A program made the position numbers and the translations under genes. 64,000 bases of DNA. Source: Candidatus Koribacter versatilis Ellin345 (GTDB lineage Bacteria > Acidobacteriota > Terriglobia > Terriglobales > Acidobacteriaceae). The stretch spans positions 2,728,001-2,792,000 of the forward strand of contig NC_008009.1 in NCBI RefSeq assembly GCF_000014005.1, in the 5' to 3' direction. Under the pieces are notes generated by a model, which saw only the letters and a program-made list of their open reading frames with translations, had not been told where the DNA came from and did no database searches. The number at the start of each line of letters is the position of its first letter. Positions within the stretch are counted from its first letter, which is position 1. Of this stretch, positions 39,044 through 48,210 are shown in pieces.

Positions 39044-40705
39044 ATGCCTGATAGCGCCGGAATTCTGCCGTTGCCACTCTTCTCGTCTTCATTGAAGCGA
39101 GACACGAGCCGTCCTGTGATGTTGATTGGCTTCCAGCACCAGGGAAACCTGGGCTTAGGCTACCTCGCGTCAACCCTGCGCGAGCACGGCTATAGCGTAC
39201 TGACCTGCGACTTCGAGGCAGAGACGAGCGAGATCATCGAGTCGGCGCGGCAGAGCAAGCCGATGATTGTTGGCTTTTCCCTCATATTTCAGTTCTATAT
39301 TCGCAAGTTCGACGCTCTAATGCAGGCGTTGCGCGCGGCCGGCGTCGATTGCCACTTCACCATCGGCGGACACTTCCCCAGCTTGAGTCACGAGGAGACG
39401 CTGCGCATGTTGCCGGAACTGGACAGCGTAGTGCGCTTCGAGGGCGAGATGACGCTGCTGGAACTCGCCGACGTGATTGGCACAGGACGCGACTGGCATG
39501 ACCTCCAGGGAATTGCCTATCGCGGAACGACCGGTGTTGTCACCAACCCGATGCGTTCGTTAGTGGATGATCTCGATTCCCTCCCCTATCCCGAACGAAA
39601 CTTTGAGCCGGAGAAAGCGCTGGGACGCAAAGCCCTGCCGCTGCTGGCCAGCCGCGGATGTGCCCGTACTTGCTCCTTCTGCTCCATCCAGACGTTCTAC
39701 CGCACCGCGCCAGGAAAGATCGTCCGCACGCGCAAGCCGGCGAAAGTGATCGAAGAAATGCAAGCGATGCACGAAGAGCGCGGCATCTCCATCTTCCTCT
39801 TCCAGGATGACGACTTCCCTCTTTTCGGACCGGTGTGGCGGCGCTGGGCTTACGACTTCGTAGATTGCATGCACCGCAGTGGTCTCGCGCAGCGCGTAAT
39901 CTGGAAGATCAACTGCCGTGCCGATGCCGTAGAACCCGAGATCTTCACCGCGATGCGCGACGCAGGCCTGTACCTGGTCTACATGGGGCTTGAGTCCGGC
40001 AACGAAGAAGGACTGAAGACACTGCACAAGCAAGTGTCGGTGGAGCAAAACATCCGCGCCGTCGAAATGCTCAAGCAGGTCGGCCTGCTCTTCGAGTTCG
40101 GCTTCATGATGTTCGATCCGGGCAGCACCTTGGAGTCGATCAAGCAGAACCTGCGTTTCCTGCGCACGATCTTGAACGACGGCTGCGCCGCCGCAGTCTT
40201 CTGTCGCATGCTTCCCTACGACGGCACACCGATCAAGGACGAACTGGAACGCGCTGGCCGGCTGCTTGGAGATGTCTGCGCACCATCGTATGACTTCCTC
40301 GATCCGAGAGTTTCAAAGATGTATAACTCGCTGTCGCAGATCGTGGATGTCTGGGGATGGATCCATGGGTATCGAGCACTCTCGCCGCAATTGAACTGGG
40401 CTTGGAACGAGGTCGCCATCATGGAGCGGCTGTATCCGGGAATCGACGGGCTGGAAGAGTATCGACGGAGGCTCGCTGCAGTTACGAAGAAGAGTAACGA
40501 TGTCCTCTTCTCGGTGATGGACAACCTGCTCGAAGTGGCAGAATTCGATGCCGCCGAGCGCTGGGACAACGCGCGCCTTGACGCTCTACGAAGAGAGTTC
40601 CTGGAAGAACTGCTGCGCGAGCGCGATGCGTTCGTGGAGCACAACCAGTCGACAATGTTGCGTGTGCTACGAGCGCAACCAGTGCAAGAGGCGGCGTCAG
40701 CTTAA
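39044..40705 (+). CDS. B12-binding-domain radical SAM protein
   Basis: 553 residues. An N-terminal cobalamin-binding-like Rossmann domain (about 25-130, with GLGYLASTLREHGYSVLTCD and FTIGGHFPSLSHEE) is followed by a radical SAM barrel. The cluster ligands are Cys206, Cys210 and Cys213 (RGCARTCSFC). FLFQDDDFPLFG and YMGLESGNEEGL complete the core. A helical C-terminal region of about 130 residues is unassigned. The start has AAGGA about 6 nt upstream. B12-radical SAM enzymes methylate or rearrange unactivated carbons. The substrate is not known; the upstream peptide is the best local candidate. Confidence 0.88.
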   Translation: MPDSAGILPLPLFSSSLKRDTSRPVMLIGFQHQGNLGLGYLASTLREHGYSVLTCDFEAETSEIIESARQSKPMIVGFSLIFQFYIRKFDALMQALRAAGVDCHFTIGGHFPSLSHEETLRMLPELDSVVRFEGEMTLLELADVIGTGRDWHDLQGIAYRGTTGVVTNPMRSLVDDLDSLPYPERNFEPEKALGRKALPLLASRGCARTCSFCSIQTFYRTAPGKIVRTRKPAKVIEEMQAMHEERGISIFLFQDDDFPLFGPVWRRWAYDFVDCMHRSGLAQRVIWKINCRADAVEPEIFTAMRDAGLYLVYMGLESGNEEGLKTLHKQVSVEQNIRAVEMLKQVGLLFEFGFMMFDPGSTLESIKQNLRFLRTILNDGCAAAVFCRMLPYDGTPIKDELERAGRLLGDVCAPSYDFLDPRVSKMYNSLSQIVDVWGWIHGYRALSPQLNWAWNEVAIMERLYPGIDGLEEYRRRLAAVTKKSNDVLFSVMDNLLEVAEFDAAERWDNARLDALRREFLEELLRERDAFVEHNQSTMLRVLRAQPVQEAASA

Positions 40706-41103
40706 CGCATTCGTTTGCGGTGCTCTTTCAGGATGCACTCGTCCATCACGACGAAAATCCCGGCGTCGCGGGCCTTCTGCGCGGCTTCTTCGTGGACGAC
40801 TGTTTCCTGGAGCCACAGCGCTGGAACTTTCAGCTGGATCGCTTGGTCCACGATTTCGGGCACGGCATCAGGACGCCGGAAGACATCCACGATATCAATC
40901 TTTTCCGGAATATCGAGCAACGACGCGTACGACTTCTCGCCGAGGGCCTCAGACACCTGCGGATTGACTGGAATGATCCTGTAGCCGTGCGACTGCATGT
41001 ACTGCGAGACCCCATAGCTAGGCTTCATGGGATTGTCGGAGAGGCCGACAACAGCGATGGTCTTGGCGGACTTCAGGAGTTCGGCAATCGGATCGGTGGA
41101 CAT
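40702..41103 (-). CDS. CoA-binding domain protein (YccU-like)
   Basis: 133 residues from the ATG at 41103 (a TTG at 41121 is an alternative). The Rossmann-type CoA-binding pattern is clear (KTIAVVGLSDNPMKPSYGV, GYRIIPVNP, VDVFRRPDAVPEIVDQAI and LWLQETVVHEEAAQKA). These small proteins bind CoA or its thioesters, with no fixed enzymatic role. The stop overlaps the end of the radical SAM gene by 4 bp, tail-to-tail. Confidence 0.9.
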   Translation of the reverse strand: MSTDPIAELLKSAKTIAVVGLSDNPMKPSYGVSQYMQSHGYRIIPVNPQVSEALGEKSYASLLDIPEKIDIVDVFRRPDAVPEIVDQAIQLKVPALWLQETVVHEEAAQKARDAGIFVVMDECILKEHRKRMR

Positions 41104-41124
41104 GATGGTTGGATGTCGCAATTC

Positions 41125-42330
41125 CTATTCTTGTTTCTTTTCCGCGCGCTGTTTGTAGAGCTTCAGGGCCATTTTGCGAATGGTGTCGTTAACATTCTTG
41201 TTGGTCGACATTCCGCGAAGATCGTTAATCATGAGGCCCTTGACCAATGGAAGCGAGATATCGAGGGGACAGCGTGGGTTGGTGCAGAGGTTGCGCTGCA
41301 CGAGGTAGCTGCGCATGAACTTTCGTTTTGATGAAATTCCGCGCAGCACGCTCTCCTGCACATTTTTCAGCGAAGCGAAGAGTTCGGCCTCCTGGTCGGT
41401 AAGCTTCGGGCTTTCGAGGACGGCGGCGGACACGACCTTGGACCCATCACGAATGAGAATGAAACGCTCGTCCTTGGAGCCTTTCATCGCGAGTTGGACG
41501 CGCTCGCCCACCCCCAACCGGGCGATCTTCTGGAAGGCGCTGACCTTCTTGCGGATGGACGGATCCGGTTTACCCTGCACGACTTCCGGCTTTTGTGCGG
41601 CAGTCGCCGTGTTAATGAGCGAGGGTACGGCTCCAGCGCCACTGATAACGCCTCCTGCCGGGTTCGCAATGGCATCTTCCTGAACGGGCGCCGGTGAATC
41701 GACATAGATCTCGAAGGCTTTTCCTTCTTCGGCGGCGATCTCGTCGGCGTGCTCCGAGGTGTAGCGCTGGAGTTCGCCGTTGAGAATGTCCTCCGCGAAC
41801 ACGGGTTCGTCGGGATCCACGTCCAACTGGGCCTGCTCGATGAGGTAGTCGGTGTTCTCGCCGAGGTTGGCGAGCGCCGAGCGGACGACGATTGCGTCCT
41901 CTTCCGGCAGGCTGATGTTCATCGAGATGGCATGCAGGGTAGAGATATTGCCGAGCACCCGTGGATGCCACAACATGTTCGCCAGCACGCGAGTGGAAGC
42001 CTGCATTGCAAGCCGAACCATCATGTCTTCGGTGACCGATGGATTAGCAAGCAGCGCGTTCAGCAGTGGAAGGCGGAAGTTGCCGGCGTCCATGAAATAG
42101 TTGAGGACATCCGGCGAGCACTTCGGATCGGCCAGGACCAACTTTGCATCCTTCTCGCTCCATCCCGCGAGGGTCAGGCTCGCCTCTTTGCCAAAAACAG
42201 GATGGCCCGCAAGGTAGACGAGAATTTCGATCATCTCGCCGGGCGCTACGGAGAGCGCGCCCTTAGCGGCGCTCCGCATCATGTTGGCGGGGATCGCCGA
42301 CGACTTGATCAACTCGATCATTCGCTTCAT
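41125..42330 (-). CDS. HEAT/ARM-like helical repeat protein, paralogue 1
   Basis: 401 residues, all-helical, with short repeated helices (PKCSPDVLNYFMDAG, NPSVTEDMMVRLAMQ). A disordered middle (about 215-265, Pro/Ala rich) leads to a C-terminal block. That block (LGVGERVQLAMKGSKDERFILIRD split by helices, then VVSAAVLESPKLTDQE) resembles the same region of the gene at 54290. No catalytic motif is seen. It starts 5 bp after the HD hydrolase stop, so it is in one operon with it. No function can be given. Confidence 0.75.
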   Translation of the reverse strand: MKRMIELIKSSAIPANMMRSAAKGALSVAPGEMIEILVYLAGHPVFGKEASLTLAGWSEKDAKLVLADPKCSPDVLNYFMDAGNFRLPLLNALLANPSVTEDMMVRLAMQASTRVLANMLWHPRVLGNISTLHAISMNISLPEEDAIVVRSALANLGENTDYLIEQAQLDVDPDEPVFAEDILNGELQRYTSEHADEIAAEEGKAFEIYVDSPAPVQEDAIANPAGGVISGAGAVPSLINTATAAQKPEVVQGKPDPSIRKKVSAFQKIARLGVGERVQLAMKGSKDERFILIRDGSKVVSAAVLESPKLTDQEAELFASLKNVQESVLRGISSKRKFMRSYLVQRNLCTNPRCPLDISLPLVKGLMINDLRGMSTNKNVNDTIRKMALKLYKQRAEKKQE

Positions 42331-42334
42331 CGCG

Positions 42335-42979
42335 CTAACACGGCTCCTGGCTGGCGATTCGAGGCATCTCTGCGGGACGATTGTAGCCTGTGAGCCGCTT
42401 CATCTCATCCACAACATTTGCCAGCTCTTCGACGAGGTCGTTGGTGCCGGCATGGCGGTAGGCATGGACGAGTTCGTCGTAGTACCAAACGGTGTTCTTG
42501 CGACCGCCGTTGAAGCGGTCGAGCGCGGTGAGGCCTTCGAGGCGAAGGTCACGGACAATGGTGCGCGCGTTGTAAAGCTTGTCTGCGGCGGAAACGAGGC
42601 GAGTGTCGGTGTCTTCATGGACGATGCGCGCCAGGTACTCCTGCTTGCGCTGCAACCACGGCTCTTTCTGCGAAGCGTCGAGAACGTAACTATCGGTGCA
42701 GCCGTCGACGATGTGCGCTACGCGATCCCCAAAGCGTTCGCGAATTTGCTCCAGCATGGGCCGGCCCCCGTGGTCTTCGACCGCGTCATGAAGGAGAGCG
42801 GCGATGGCCATTTCCTCGTCGCCACCGTAATCAACCACGAGCGAGCAGACGCCGAGGAGATGAGAGATGTAGGGGCGTCCGGTGCCTTTGCGGATGTCGT
42901 GACGATGAAGATCGTGCGCGAGGAGGAGGGCCTCGTCAAACTTCGGTCCGAAGGGTTGGTTGGGAGCGGCGGGCGGCAT
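42335..42979 (-). CDS. HD-domain phosphohydrolase (RelA/SpoT-type HD_4)
   Basis: 214 residues from the ATG at 42979. The metal-binding HD pattern is H-HD-D: RPYISHLLGVCSLVV, AALLHDAVEDHGG and the distal Asp in SAADKLYNARTIVRDL. This is the hydrolase half of RelA/SpoT-like proteins, without synthetase, TGS or ACT domains. Such small proteins (Mesh1/SAH type) may hydrolyse ppGpp or NADPH phosphate. Which it does cannot be told from the sequence. Confidence 0.88.
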   Translation of the reverse strand: MPPAAPNQPFGPKFDEALLLAHDLHRHDIRKGTGRPYISHLLGVCSLVVDYGGDEEMAIAALLHDAVEDHGGRPMLEQIRERFGDRVAHIVDGCTDSYVLDASQKEPWLQRKQEYLARIVHEDTDTRLVSAADKLYNARTIVRDLRLEGLTALDRFNGGRKNTVWYYDELVHAYRHAGTNDLVEELANVVDEMKRLTGYNRPAEMPRIASQEPC

Positions 42980-43220
42980 GGACAAGAATAACAAGGCGGG
43001 CGGTTCGTGCCGGTTGCAATCGGTCAGGGAGCTCGGTCTGTCCTTTTTGCGAGTACCCCACCCCCCTCCCCACCCTCTAGTGTTTTCAATAATTTAGCCT
43101 ATGCAATCTCTGCAAATTCCTATTTTTAAAGATACTTAGAGGTAAATTCCTCTCGGCGTAGGAGTTAGGTGGGTTTTTCTGAAGATTTCTGCGTGTTATC
43201 GGACATTAAGGCAGAATCCT

Positions 43221-43363
43221 AAACCACGAAGAACACGAAAGAAAACACGAAGGAATTTGGAGATATAGGCATTCGAATTCTCGCGAATTTTCGGGCCGAA
43301 GAGTTCAAAAAATGTGGGGTTTGCGCGAACTTTTCGCGATTTCCGCCGAAATATTCGTGGTTT
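43221..43363. repeat. non-coding element with CACGAA repeats bounded by a 10-bp inverted repeat
   Basis: AAACCACGAA (43221-43230) and TTCGTGGTTT (43354-43363) are exact inverted copies 143 bp apart end to end. Inside the left end, CACGAA recurs about every 10-13 bp. The whole gap 42980-43590 has lower GC than its neighbours and no supported gene. A pyrimidine-rich run lies near 43059-43078. Confidence 0.5.
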
Positions 43364-43590
43364 TGAGGAGCAAATTGGTGCTCCGAATTAGGGCGGACGC
43401 TCTCGTGTCGTGTGATTGCGGGACGGAGTTTTCAAAGAACCGGGGTCCTAACGCCAGGGCGCAAACCGGAAGCGCGATCGCGCCGCAGTCACCCACTCTC
43501 GTAGCTTCGCCGACAATTGGGCGACAGGTCTGTGAAGCAGAGCACACGGCTGTGTGTGATGGGTCACACGACAAACGTGGGGAACGTCGA

Positions 43591-44716
43591 CTAAGCGGAT
43601 TGCGCTGAGTCTCCGCCCTTGGACTCCGAACGGCGCATGAGGAGGTAAGCGCGAATGAAGCCCTTCAGGTCGCCGTCTAGAACGCGATCGGGATCGCCAA
43701 CTTCGAACTTCGTTCGATGGTCCTTCACCATGCGATACGGGTGCAGGACGTACGAACGAATCTGCGAGCCGAAGTCGATGTCGAGCTTGGAGTCTTCGAC
43801 TTTCTGCGAGGCGGCGCGCTTCTTTTCCAACTCGTATTCGTAGATCTTCGAGCGAAGGATCTTCATCGCGCGTTCGCGGTTCTTATGCTGCGAACGCTCG
43901 TTCTGACAGCTCACTACGATGCCCGTCGGGAAGTGCGTGATACGGACGGCTGAGTCGGTGGTATTGACGTGCTGGCCGCCCTTGCCGCCGGAGCGGTAAG
44001 TGTCAGTACGGATGTCGTCCGGTTTGACGATCACTTCAATACTCTCGTCGATTTCCGGCGAGACGAAGACACTGGCGAACGAGGTATGACGGCGCTTCGC
44101 CTGATCGAACGGCGAAATCCGCACCAGCCGATGCACACCGATTTCGCTGGTCAGAAGCCCGTAGGCGTCCTGCCCTGCGACGGTAATTGTGACCGACTTC
44201 AGCCCGGCTTCTTCACCGGGCTGGTAGTCGTTGACGGTCGTTTCAAAGCCTTGGCGCTCAGCCCAGCGCAGATACATGCGGAGCAGCATTTCGGCCCAGT
44301 CCTGCGACTCGGTGCCGCCTGCACCGGGATGGATGGTGACGATGGCGCTGAGGCGATCGCTGTCGCCGCTGAGCAGCGTTTCGGTTTCGAGCTTCTCGAC
44401 GATGTCGCGGAGCTGGTCCATTTCGCGGCGAAGATCGGCGGTGATGTCTTCGCCTTCTTTCGCGAGGTCGAAGTAGGCGGTGATGTCATCCGTGCGGCGG
44501 CTGAGGTCTTTGTCGGTGGCGAGCGCGTCTTCCAGGCGCTTGCGTTCGCGCATTACACGCTGAGAATTTTCAGGATTGCCCCAGAGGTTGGGATCGGCAG
44601 CTTCTTTTTCTACTTCCGCCAACTGCGTGCGGAGCCGGGGAGCGTCAAAGATACTCCTTCAGCTCACGGACTTTCTTGCTTAGCTCGACGTATTCCTGCT
44701 CGAGTTCCTCAAACAT
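43591..44716 (-). CDS. prfB: peptide chain release factor 2, with programmed +1 frameshift
   Basis: The first 23 codons (MFEELEQEYVELSKKVRELKEYL, from ATG 44716) end at CTT TGA C. A +1 shift over the T at 44647 continues with DAPRLRTQLAEVEKEA to the stop at 43591, giving 374 residues. RF2 reads UGA and UAA. The GGQ loop (RSGGKGGQHVNTTDSAVRI) and the SPF-type anticodon motif (SPFDQAKRR) are present. An upstream AAGGAG works as the stimulatory Shine-Dalgarno. Initiation has AAAGG 5 nt before ATG. It follows lnt by 20 bp. Confidence 0.96.
44645..44660 (-). promoter_or_regulatory. prfB programmed frameshift site
   Basis: On the minus strand AAGGAG TAT CTT TGA: slippery CTT (44650-44648), in-frame UGA (44647-44645) and an internal Shine-Dalgarno 3 nt before the CTT. 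Low RF2 makes the ribosome pause at UGA and shift, restoring RF2 synthesis. Confidence 0.95.
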
Positions 44717-44736
44717 TGGAGCCTTTCGATGCGTGG

Positions 44737-46347
44737 TTAGACCGGTTGCGGCTGGGGCATTTCTGCCTCCGGGCGATGCCGGATGACGAGCGCCGCTAAC
44801 GAAATTATGACACAGCAGATGGGGAACCAATCGCCGTGCTCAGTATAGAAGGTCTTCCCGCTTAGATACGCGTAGGGCGCTTGCATGTAGGCGCGAACGT
44901 TGCGCGGCTGGACGGCCGCAATGCGTCCGTAAGGGTCGATCGAAGCAGTAATTCCAGTGTTCGTGGAGCGCAGCAGCCAGCGCTCGTTCTCGATCGCACG
45001 CATTCGCGCCATGTTCAAGTGTTGACCAGGAGCGCCGGTGTCGCCGAACCAACCGTCGTTGGAAATGTTAATGAAGAGGTCGGCGCCGTTGTCGGCGAAC
45101 TGGCGCACTTCATTCGGGAAAATGCTCTCGTAACAGATGAAGACGCCAACTTGCTGCTTGCCCAGATCTAGGAGCTTGCGTTCGTGGCCGGGCTTGAAGG
45201 TCCCGACTTCATGGGTAAGCGATTTGGCAAAACTCAGAAGAGATGCGAACGGAACGTATTCGCCGAACGGCACGAGGTGGTTCTTGTCGTAGCGCGCAGA
45301 CCACTTGGCGTCGGGCGTGATGAGCACGGCAGAGTTATAGACGTTGGGTTGTACGTCTTCCCTGCCCGTGTTCTCGATACCGATGCTGCCGGCAATTACA
45401 TACGAGTGCGTCTCTCGGGCGATGTTCATCATCGCGCCGCGGAAGTGGTAGTCGGTGACGAAGAACGGCGCGGGTGATTCAGGCCAGATGATGAGGCCGG
45501 GATCGTCGGCAGTCGCATTGTTCGGCGCCACGCTGAACTTCGCAAGGTCGGCGAGCGTGGAGTTGAGCGCAGGCTCGGTCCACTCGATGTCTTTGACCGG
45601 GATATTTTCCTGCACCAGCACCGCGTACCTGTTGGGCGGCGGCGCTTGCATCGGGACGAGCCGCCAGACTTGAAGGCCAATCGTCGCGCAGATGGCGGCA
45701 ACCAGCATGGTGGCGCGCTGGCGGCGAGCAACGAGAGCAGCCGCGGCAAAGGCGGCGTTCACAAGGGCGATTTCGAATGACAAGCCGTAGACGCCGGTGA
45801 AGGTCGCAATGCGAGCCAGGGGAATGTTGTCCACCTGCGCGGTGCCGAGGAGGTTCCATGGGAAGCCGGTGACGTAGGTTCGCGCCAGTTCCACCGAGAC
45901 CCAGAGAAACGGCGCGAGCACGAGAGCGCGCAGGCTGTATCCCTGGCGCTTACGCGCACTGAGTGCGAGCAAGATTCCGAACAGCCCGTGATAAAGCCCA
46001 AGGTACATTGCGAACATGATGAGCAGGATCGCGGAGACGAAGACGTTCAGACCTCCGTAGAGGTGCATGACGTGGAAGACCCAGTAGCAGCTTCCCAGGT
46101 ACCACACGATGCCGCTTGCGTAGCCGAGGAAGAAGCCTTGCTTCAGGCTGGCAGGCGCGAGGAAGCTCGAGCCACCTTCGGCGAGAAGCTGCACGGCATC
46201 GGGATCGCGAGCGCGCAGAATGGCGATGATGAGAGGGGCGACGGCGATCCAACACAGGAAGTACAAAGCAGGCCGCGGAAATATCAGCACCTGAAGAACG
46301 CCGGAGAGAACGGCCATTCCCCATGCCTGCTTATGGATTCGCTTCAC
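44737..46347 (-). CDS. lnt: apolipoprotein N-acyltransferase
   Basis: Lnt adds the third acyl chain to lipoproteins in the inner membrane. The 536 residues have about six N-terminal helices and a nitrilase-fold periplasmic domain. The catalytic Glu is in IIWPESPAPFF, the Lys near KNHLVPFGEYVPF and the Cys in FICYESIFP. FINISNDGWFGDTGAPGQH (one residue cut) and RSTNTGITASIDPYGR are typical. The start is GTG. It is the first gene before prfB on the minus strand. Confidence 0.94.
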   Translation of the reverse strand: MKRIHKQAWGMAVLSGVLQVLIFPRPALYFLCWIAVAPLIIAILRARDPDAVQLLAEGGSSFLAPASLKQGFFLGYASGIVWYLGSCYWVFHVMHLYGGLNVFVSAILLIMFAMYLGLYHGLFGILLALSARKRQGYSLRALVLAPFLWVSVELARTYVTGFPWNLLGTAQVDNIPLARIATFTGVYGLSFEIALVNAAFAAAALVARRQRATMLVAAICATIGLQVWRLVPMQAPPPNRYAVLVQENIPVKDIEWTEPALNSTLADLAKFSVAPNNATADDPGLIIWPESPAPFFVTDYHFRGAMMNIARETHSYVIAGSIGIENTGREDVQPNVYNSAVLITPDAKWSARYDKNHLVPFGEYVPFASLLSFAKSLTHEVGTFKPGHERKLLDLGKQQVGVFICYESIFPNEVRQFADNGADLFINISNDGWFGDTGAPGQHLNMARMRAIENERWLLRSTNTGITASIDPYGRIAAVQPRNVRAYMQAPYAYLSGKTFYTEHGDWFPICCVIISLAALVIRHRPEAEMPQPQPV

Positions 46348-46383
46348 TCATCGAGTGTAGCAAATACATTTGTGGATATAGGT

Positions 46384-47271
46384 TTACGAGTTCTGTACCC
46401 GTCGGCGGCGATACCGATTGAACTCGTGGTCACCAAGCTTGCGGCTGCTGATCCAGCGCCACCACGTCGCGGTCTCCTTGGTGAAGCCGGGACCACCGAA
46501 AATCGTGGGGCGCAACAAGGCAGGGCCGGTTTCATTGGGCTGACGTTCCTGTTCGGGCGGAACAAGCTGACCGGTCTCGATTGGGGAAATGGTCACGAAT
46601 TTTTCATCAATCAGGTCGGCACGGGCGAGCGCGCCGTAGAGCGTGGGGCCGCCTTCGCAGAGCAGGTTGCGGATATTTAGGTCGTCGCGAAGTTTGTGCG
46701 CAGCTAGCGACCAGTCAATCAACGGGCCTTCGCCGGCGATGATGAGCGCAACGTGCGACGGCAGCGAGCCGAGGTTCGTGGCTCCGAGTTCGGTGGTCAC
46801 GATACCCGGCTCGACTTGGCTGCCGTCGAAGAGCTTGAGGTCGCGCCATGGGAGTTTGCCGTGTCCGGTGGCGATGAGGTTGCGCTCGGGACCAAGGCCG
46901 AGTTTCGTGCGGAGGTCCTGTACCTCGGGATCGACGACGCGGAAGACGATGCCGCGGCTATCGGCGCCGCGCGCGTTGCGCTCGTCGAGAAGCGTGGTCG
47001 CGCCGGTGAGGATGGCGTCGGCGTGCGCGCGCAGGAGGTCCATGAGCCAGCGATCGTCGGGCGATTGTGAAATGTCGCCGCCAGCGAAATGACGGCCGAG
47101 AAGAGAGACGATGCCGTCGAGTGACTGGACGAAGTTGGAGTAGATCCACGGGCGATCGAATGGAGCCGAGGGGAACCCGAGATGGCCATAACGTGCGTAC
47201 GCCGGGTGCTCGACGGGCGAAAGCTCGGCGCGGTCAAAAAGAATTTCGAATGGCTCGGCCATTTTCACCAT
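46384..47271 (-). CDS. RibD C-terminal-domain reductase
   Basis: 295 residues with the dihydrofolate-reductase-like fold of the RibD reductase domain: RPWIYSNFVQSLDGIVSL at the substrate/NADPH region, AHADAILTGATTLLDERNA and NLLCEGGPTLYGALARADLIDE. The deaminase half of RibD is absent. Similar stand-alone proteins reduce pyrimidine or pterin intermediates. ATG 47262 is an alternative start. No riboflavin gene is adjacent. Confidence 0.85.
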   Translation of the reverse strand: MVKMAEPFEILFDRAELSPVEHPAYARYGHLGFPSAPFDRPWIYSNFVQSLDGIVSLLGRHFAGGDISQSPDDRWLMDLLRAHADAILTGATTLLDERNARGADSRGIVFRVVDPEVQDLRTKLGLGPERNLIATGHGKLPWRDLKLFDGSQVEPGIVTTELGATNLGSLPSHVALIIAGEGPLIDWSLAAHKLRDDLNIRNLLCEGGPTLYGALARADLIDEKFVTISPIETGQLVPPEQERQPNETGPALLRPTIFGGPGFTKETATWWRWISSRKLGDHEFNRYRRRRVQNS

Positions 47272-47335
47272 TGTACGGAACTCTTAGGGACTACACCTTA
47301 CGTCCTTTCTGGCACCGATTACATCGGAGAGAGAT

Positions 47336-48208
47336 ATGCCATGGAGAAGAGGAAATCGACTGACGTTGTTGCAGGAGCGTGAAGCTTCGGGGCGCGTGGC
47401 CGAGGTCTTCGAAGAACTGAAATTTGCGCTGGGAATCGGGTATGTGCCAGTTCCCTTCCAGGCGTTCGCCGCGTATCCGGCGTTCCTCGATGCGCTGATT
47501 AAGGCGATGCGGCCATTGCTCGCGACACGAGAGTTCTTCGACTCCGCAGCCCGTTTACGGGCAGAGGCCTACACCGATGTGCACAATTATTTTAAGGTTG
47601 CGGCGATAGGTGAAGGGCTGAGCGCGGCGGAAGCCGCGGCTGAGATGGAGCTATTCGGCTTCGTCGAATCGGCCATGCTGCTCATGCTCAGCGTGCAGTC
47701 GCAGGCATTCGAAGGGCCGGTCGGACTTGACGTTGCGGGGCATCCAGCGGGTCTGATGGCGATTATGTCCTCACCGGATTTCGTGAACTCAGAGACGACA
47801 AGTCCGCCTGTAAAACGCGTTTTAGATGAACAACGCCACCTGCTGGAGTTGGCGTACTACTCCGATGAACAGCGATCGCTGACCCATTCGCCTGAGTTGC
47901 TATTTGCGTATTGGCGGGTTCTGAAGCCTCTGCTGAATACAGCCATTCACGAGCGCATGGTGTTTGATATCCGTGAGAGCGCGTGGAAATGCGCCCTCGA
48001 GATTCCGGTGCAGGTGAACCTCGAAATTGCAAAGTTGCTCGAGGCAGGCGTTGGAGAGGAAGAGATTGGAATTGTCGGCAGAATGACGGAATTGCTGGCG
48101 CGTGGTGCGGCGATTGGGCTGATGAACGCGATGATTGGGAAGATCGGGATGGAAGGTGGGAATGTTAGTACGCCAAGAGTTGACGAGCCGGAAGAACGCG
48201 TGGCATAG
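47336..48208 (+). CDS. DehI-like (halocarboxylic acid dehalogenase family) protein
   Basis: 290 residues, mostly helical, with a pseudo-duplicated layout: EASGRVAEVFEELKFALGI ... FQAFAAYPAFLDALIKAM in the first half and VKRVLDEQRHLLELAYY ... FAYWRVLKPLLNTAIH in the second. This is the pattern of PF10778/DehI group I dehalogenases. The catalytic Asp and Asn cannot be aligned with confidence. GGAGAGAG precedes the ATG. It is an isolated plus-strand gene within minus-strand operons. Confidence 0.7.
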   Translation: MPWRRGNRLTLLQEREASGRVAEVFEELKFALGIGYVPVPFQAFAAYPAFLDALIKAMRPLLATREFFDSAARLRAEAYTDVHNYFKVAAIGEGLSAAEAAAEMELFGFVESAMLLMLSVQSQAFEGPVGLDVAGHPAGLMAIMSSPDFVNSETTSPPVKRVLDEQRHLLELAYYSDEQRSLTHSPELLFAYWRVLKPLLNTAIHERMVFDIRESAWKCALEIPVQVNLEIAKLLEAGVGEEEIGIVGRMTELLARGAAIGLMNAMIGKIGMEGGNVSTPRVDEPEERVA

Positions 48209-48210
48209 GG

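Noticed and set aside
43305-43608. Overlapping open frames of about 90-98 codons on both strands in the 600-bp gap
   Set aside because: No ribosome binding site, mutually overlapping, biased composition and no recognisable domain; treated as chance frames in repeat-rich DNA.
43591-44622. Release factor 2 gene starting at the internal TTG
   Set aside because: The true start is 44716 with a programmed frameshift; the TTG lacks a ribosome site and would remove the N-terminal helix.
47763-48032. Minus-strand frame inside the DehI-like gene
   Set aside because: Antisense shadow without start signal or domain.
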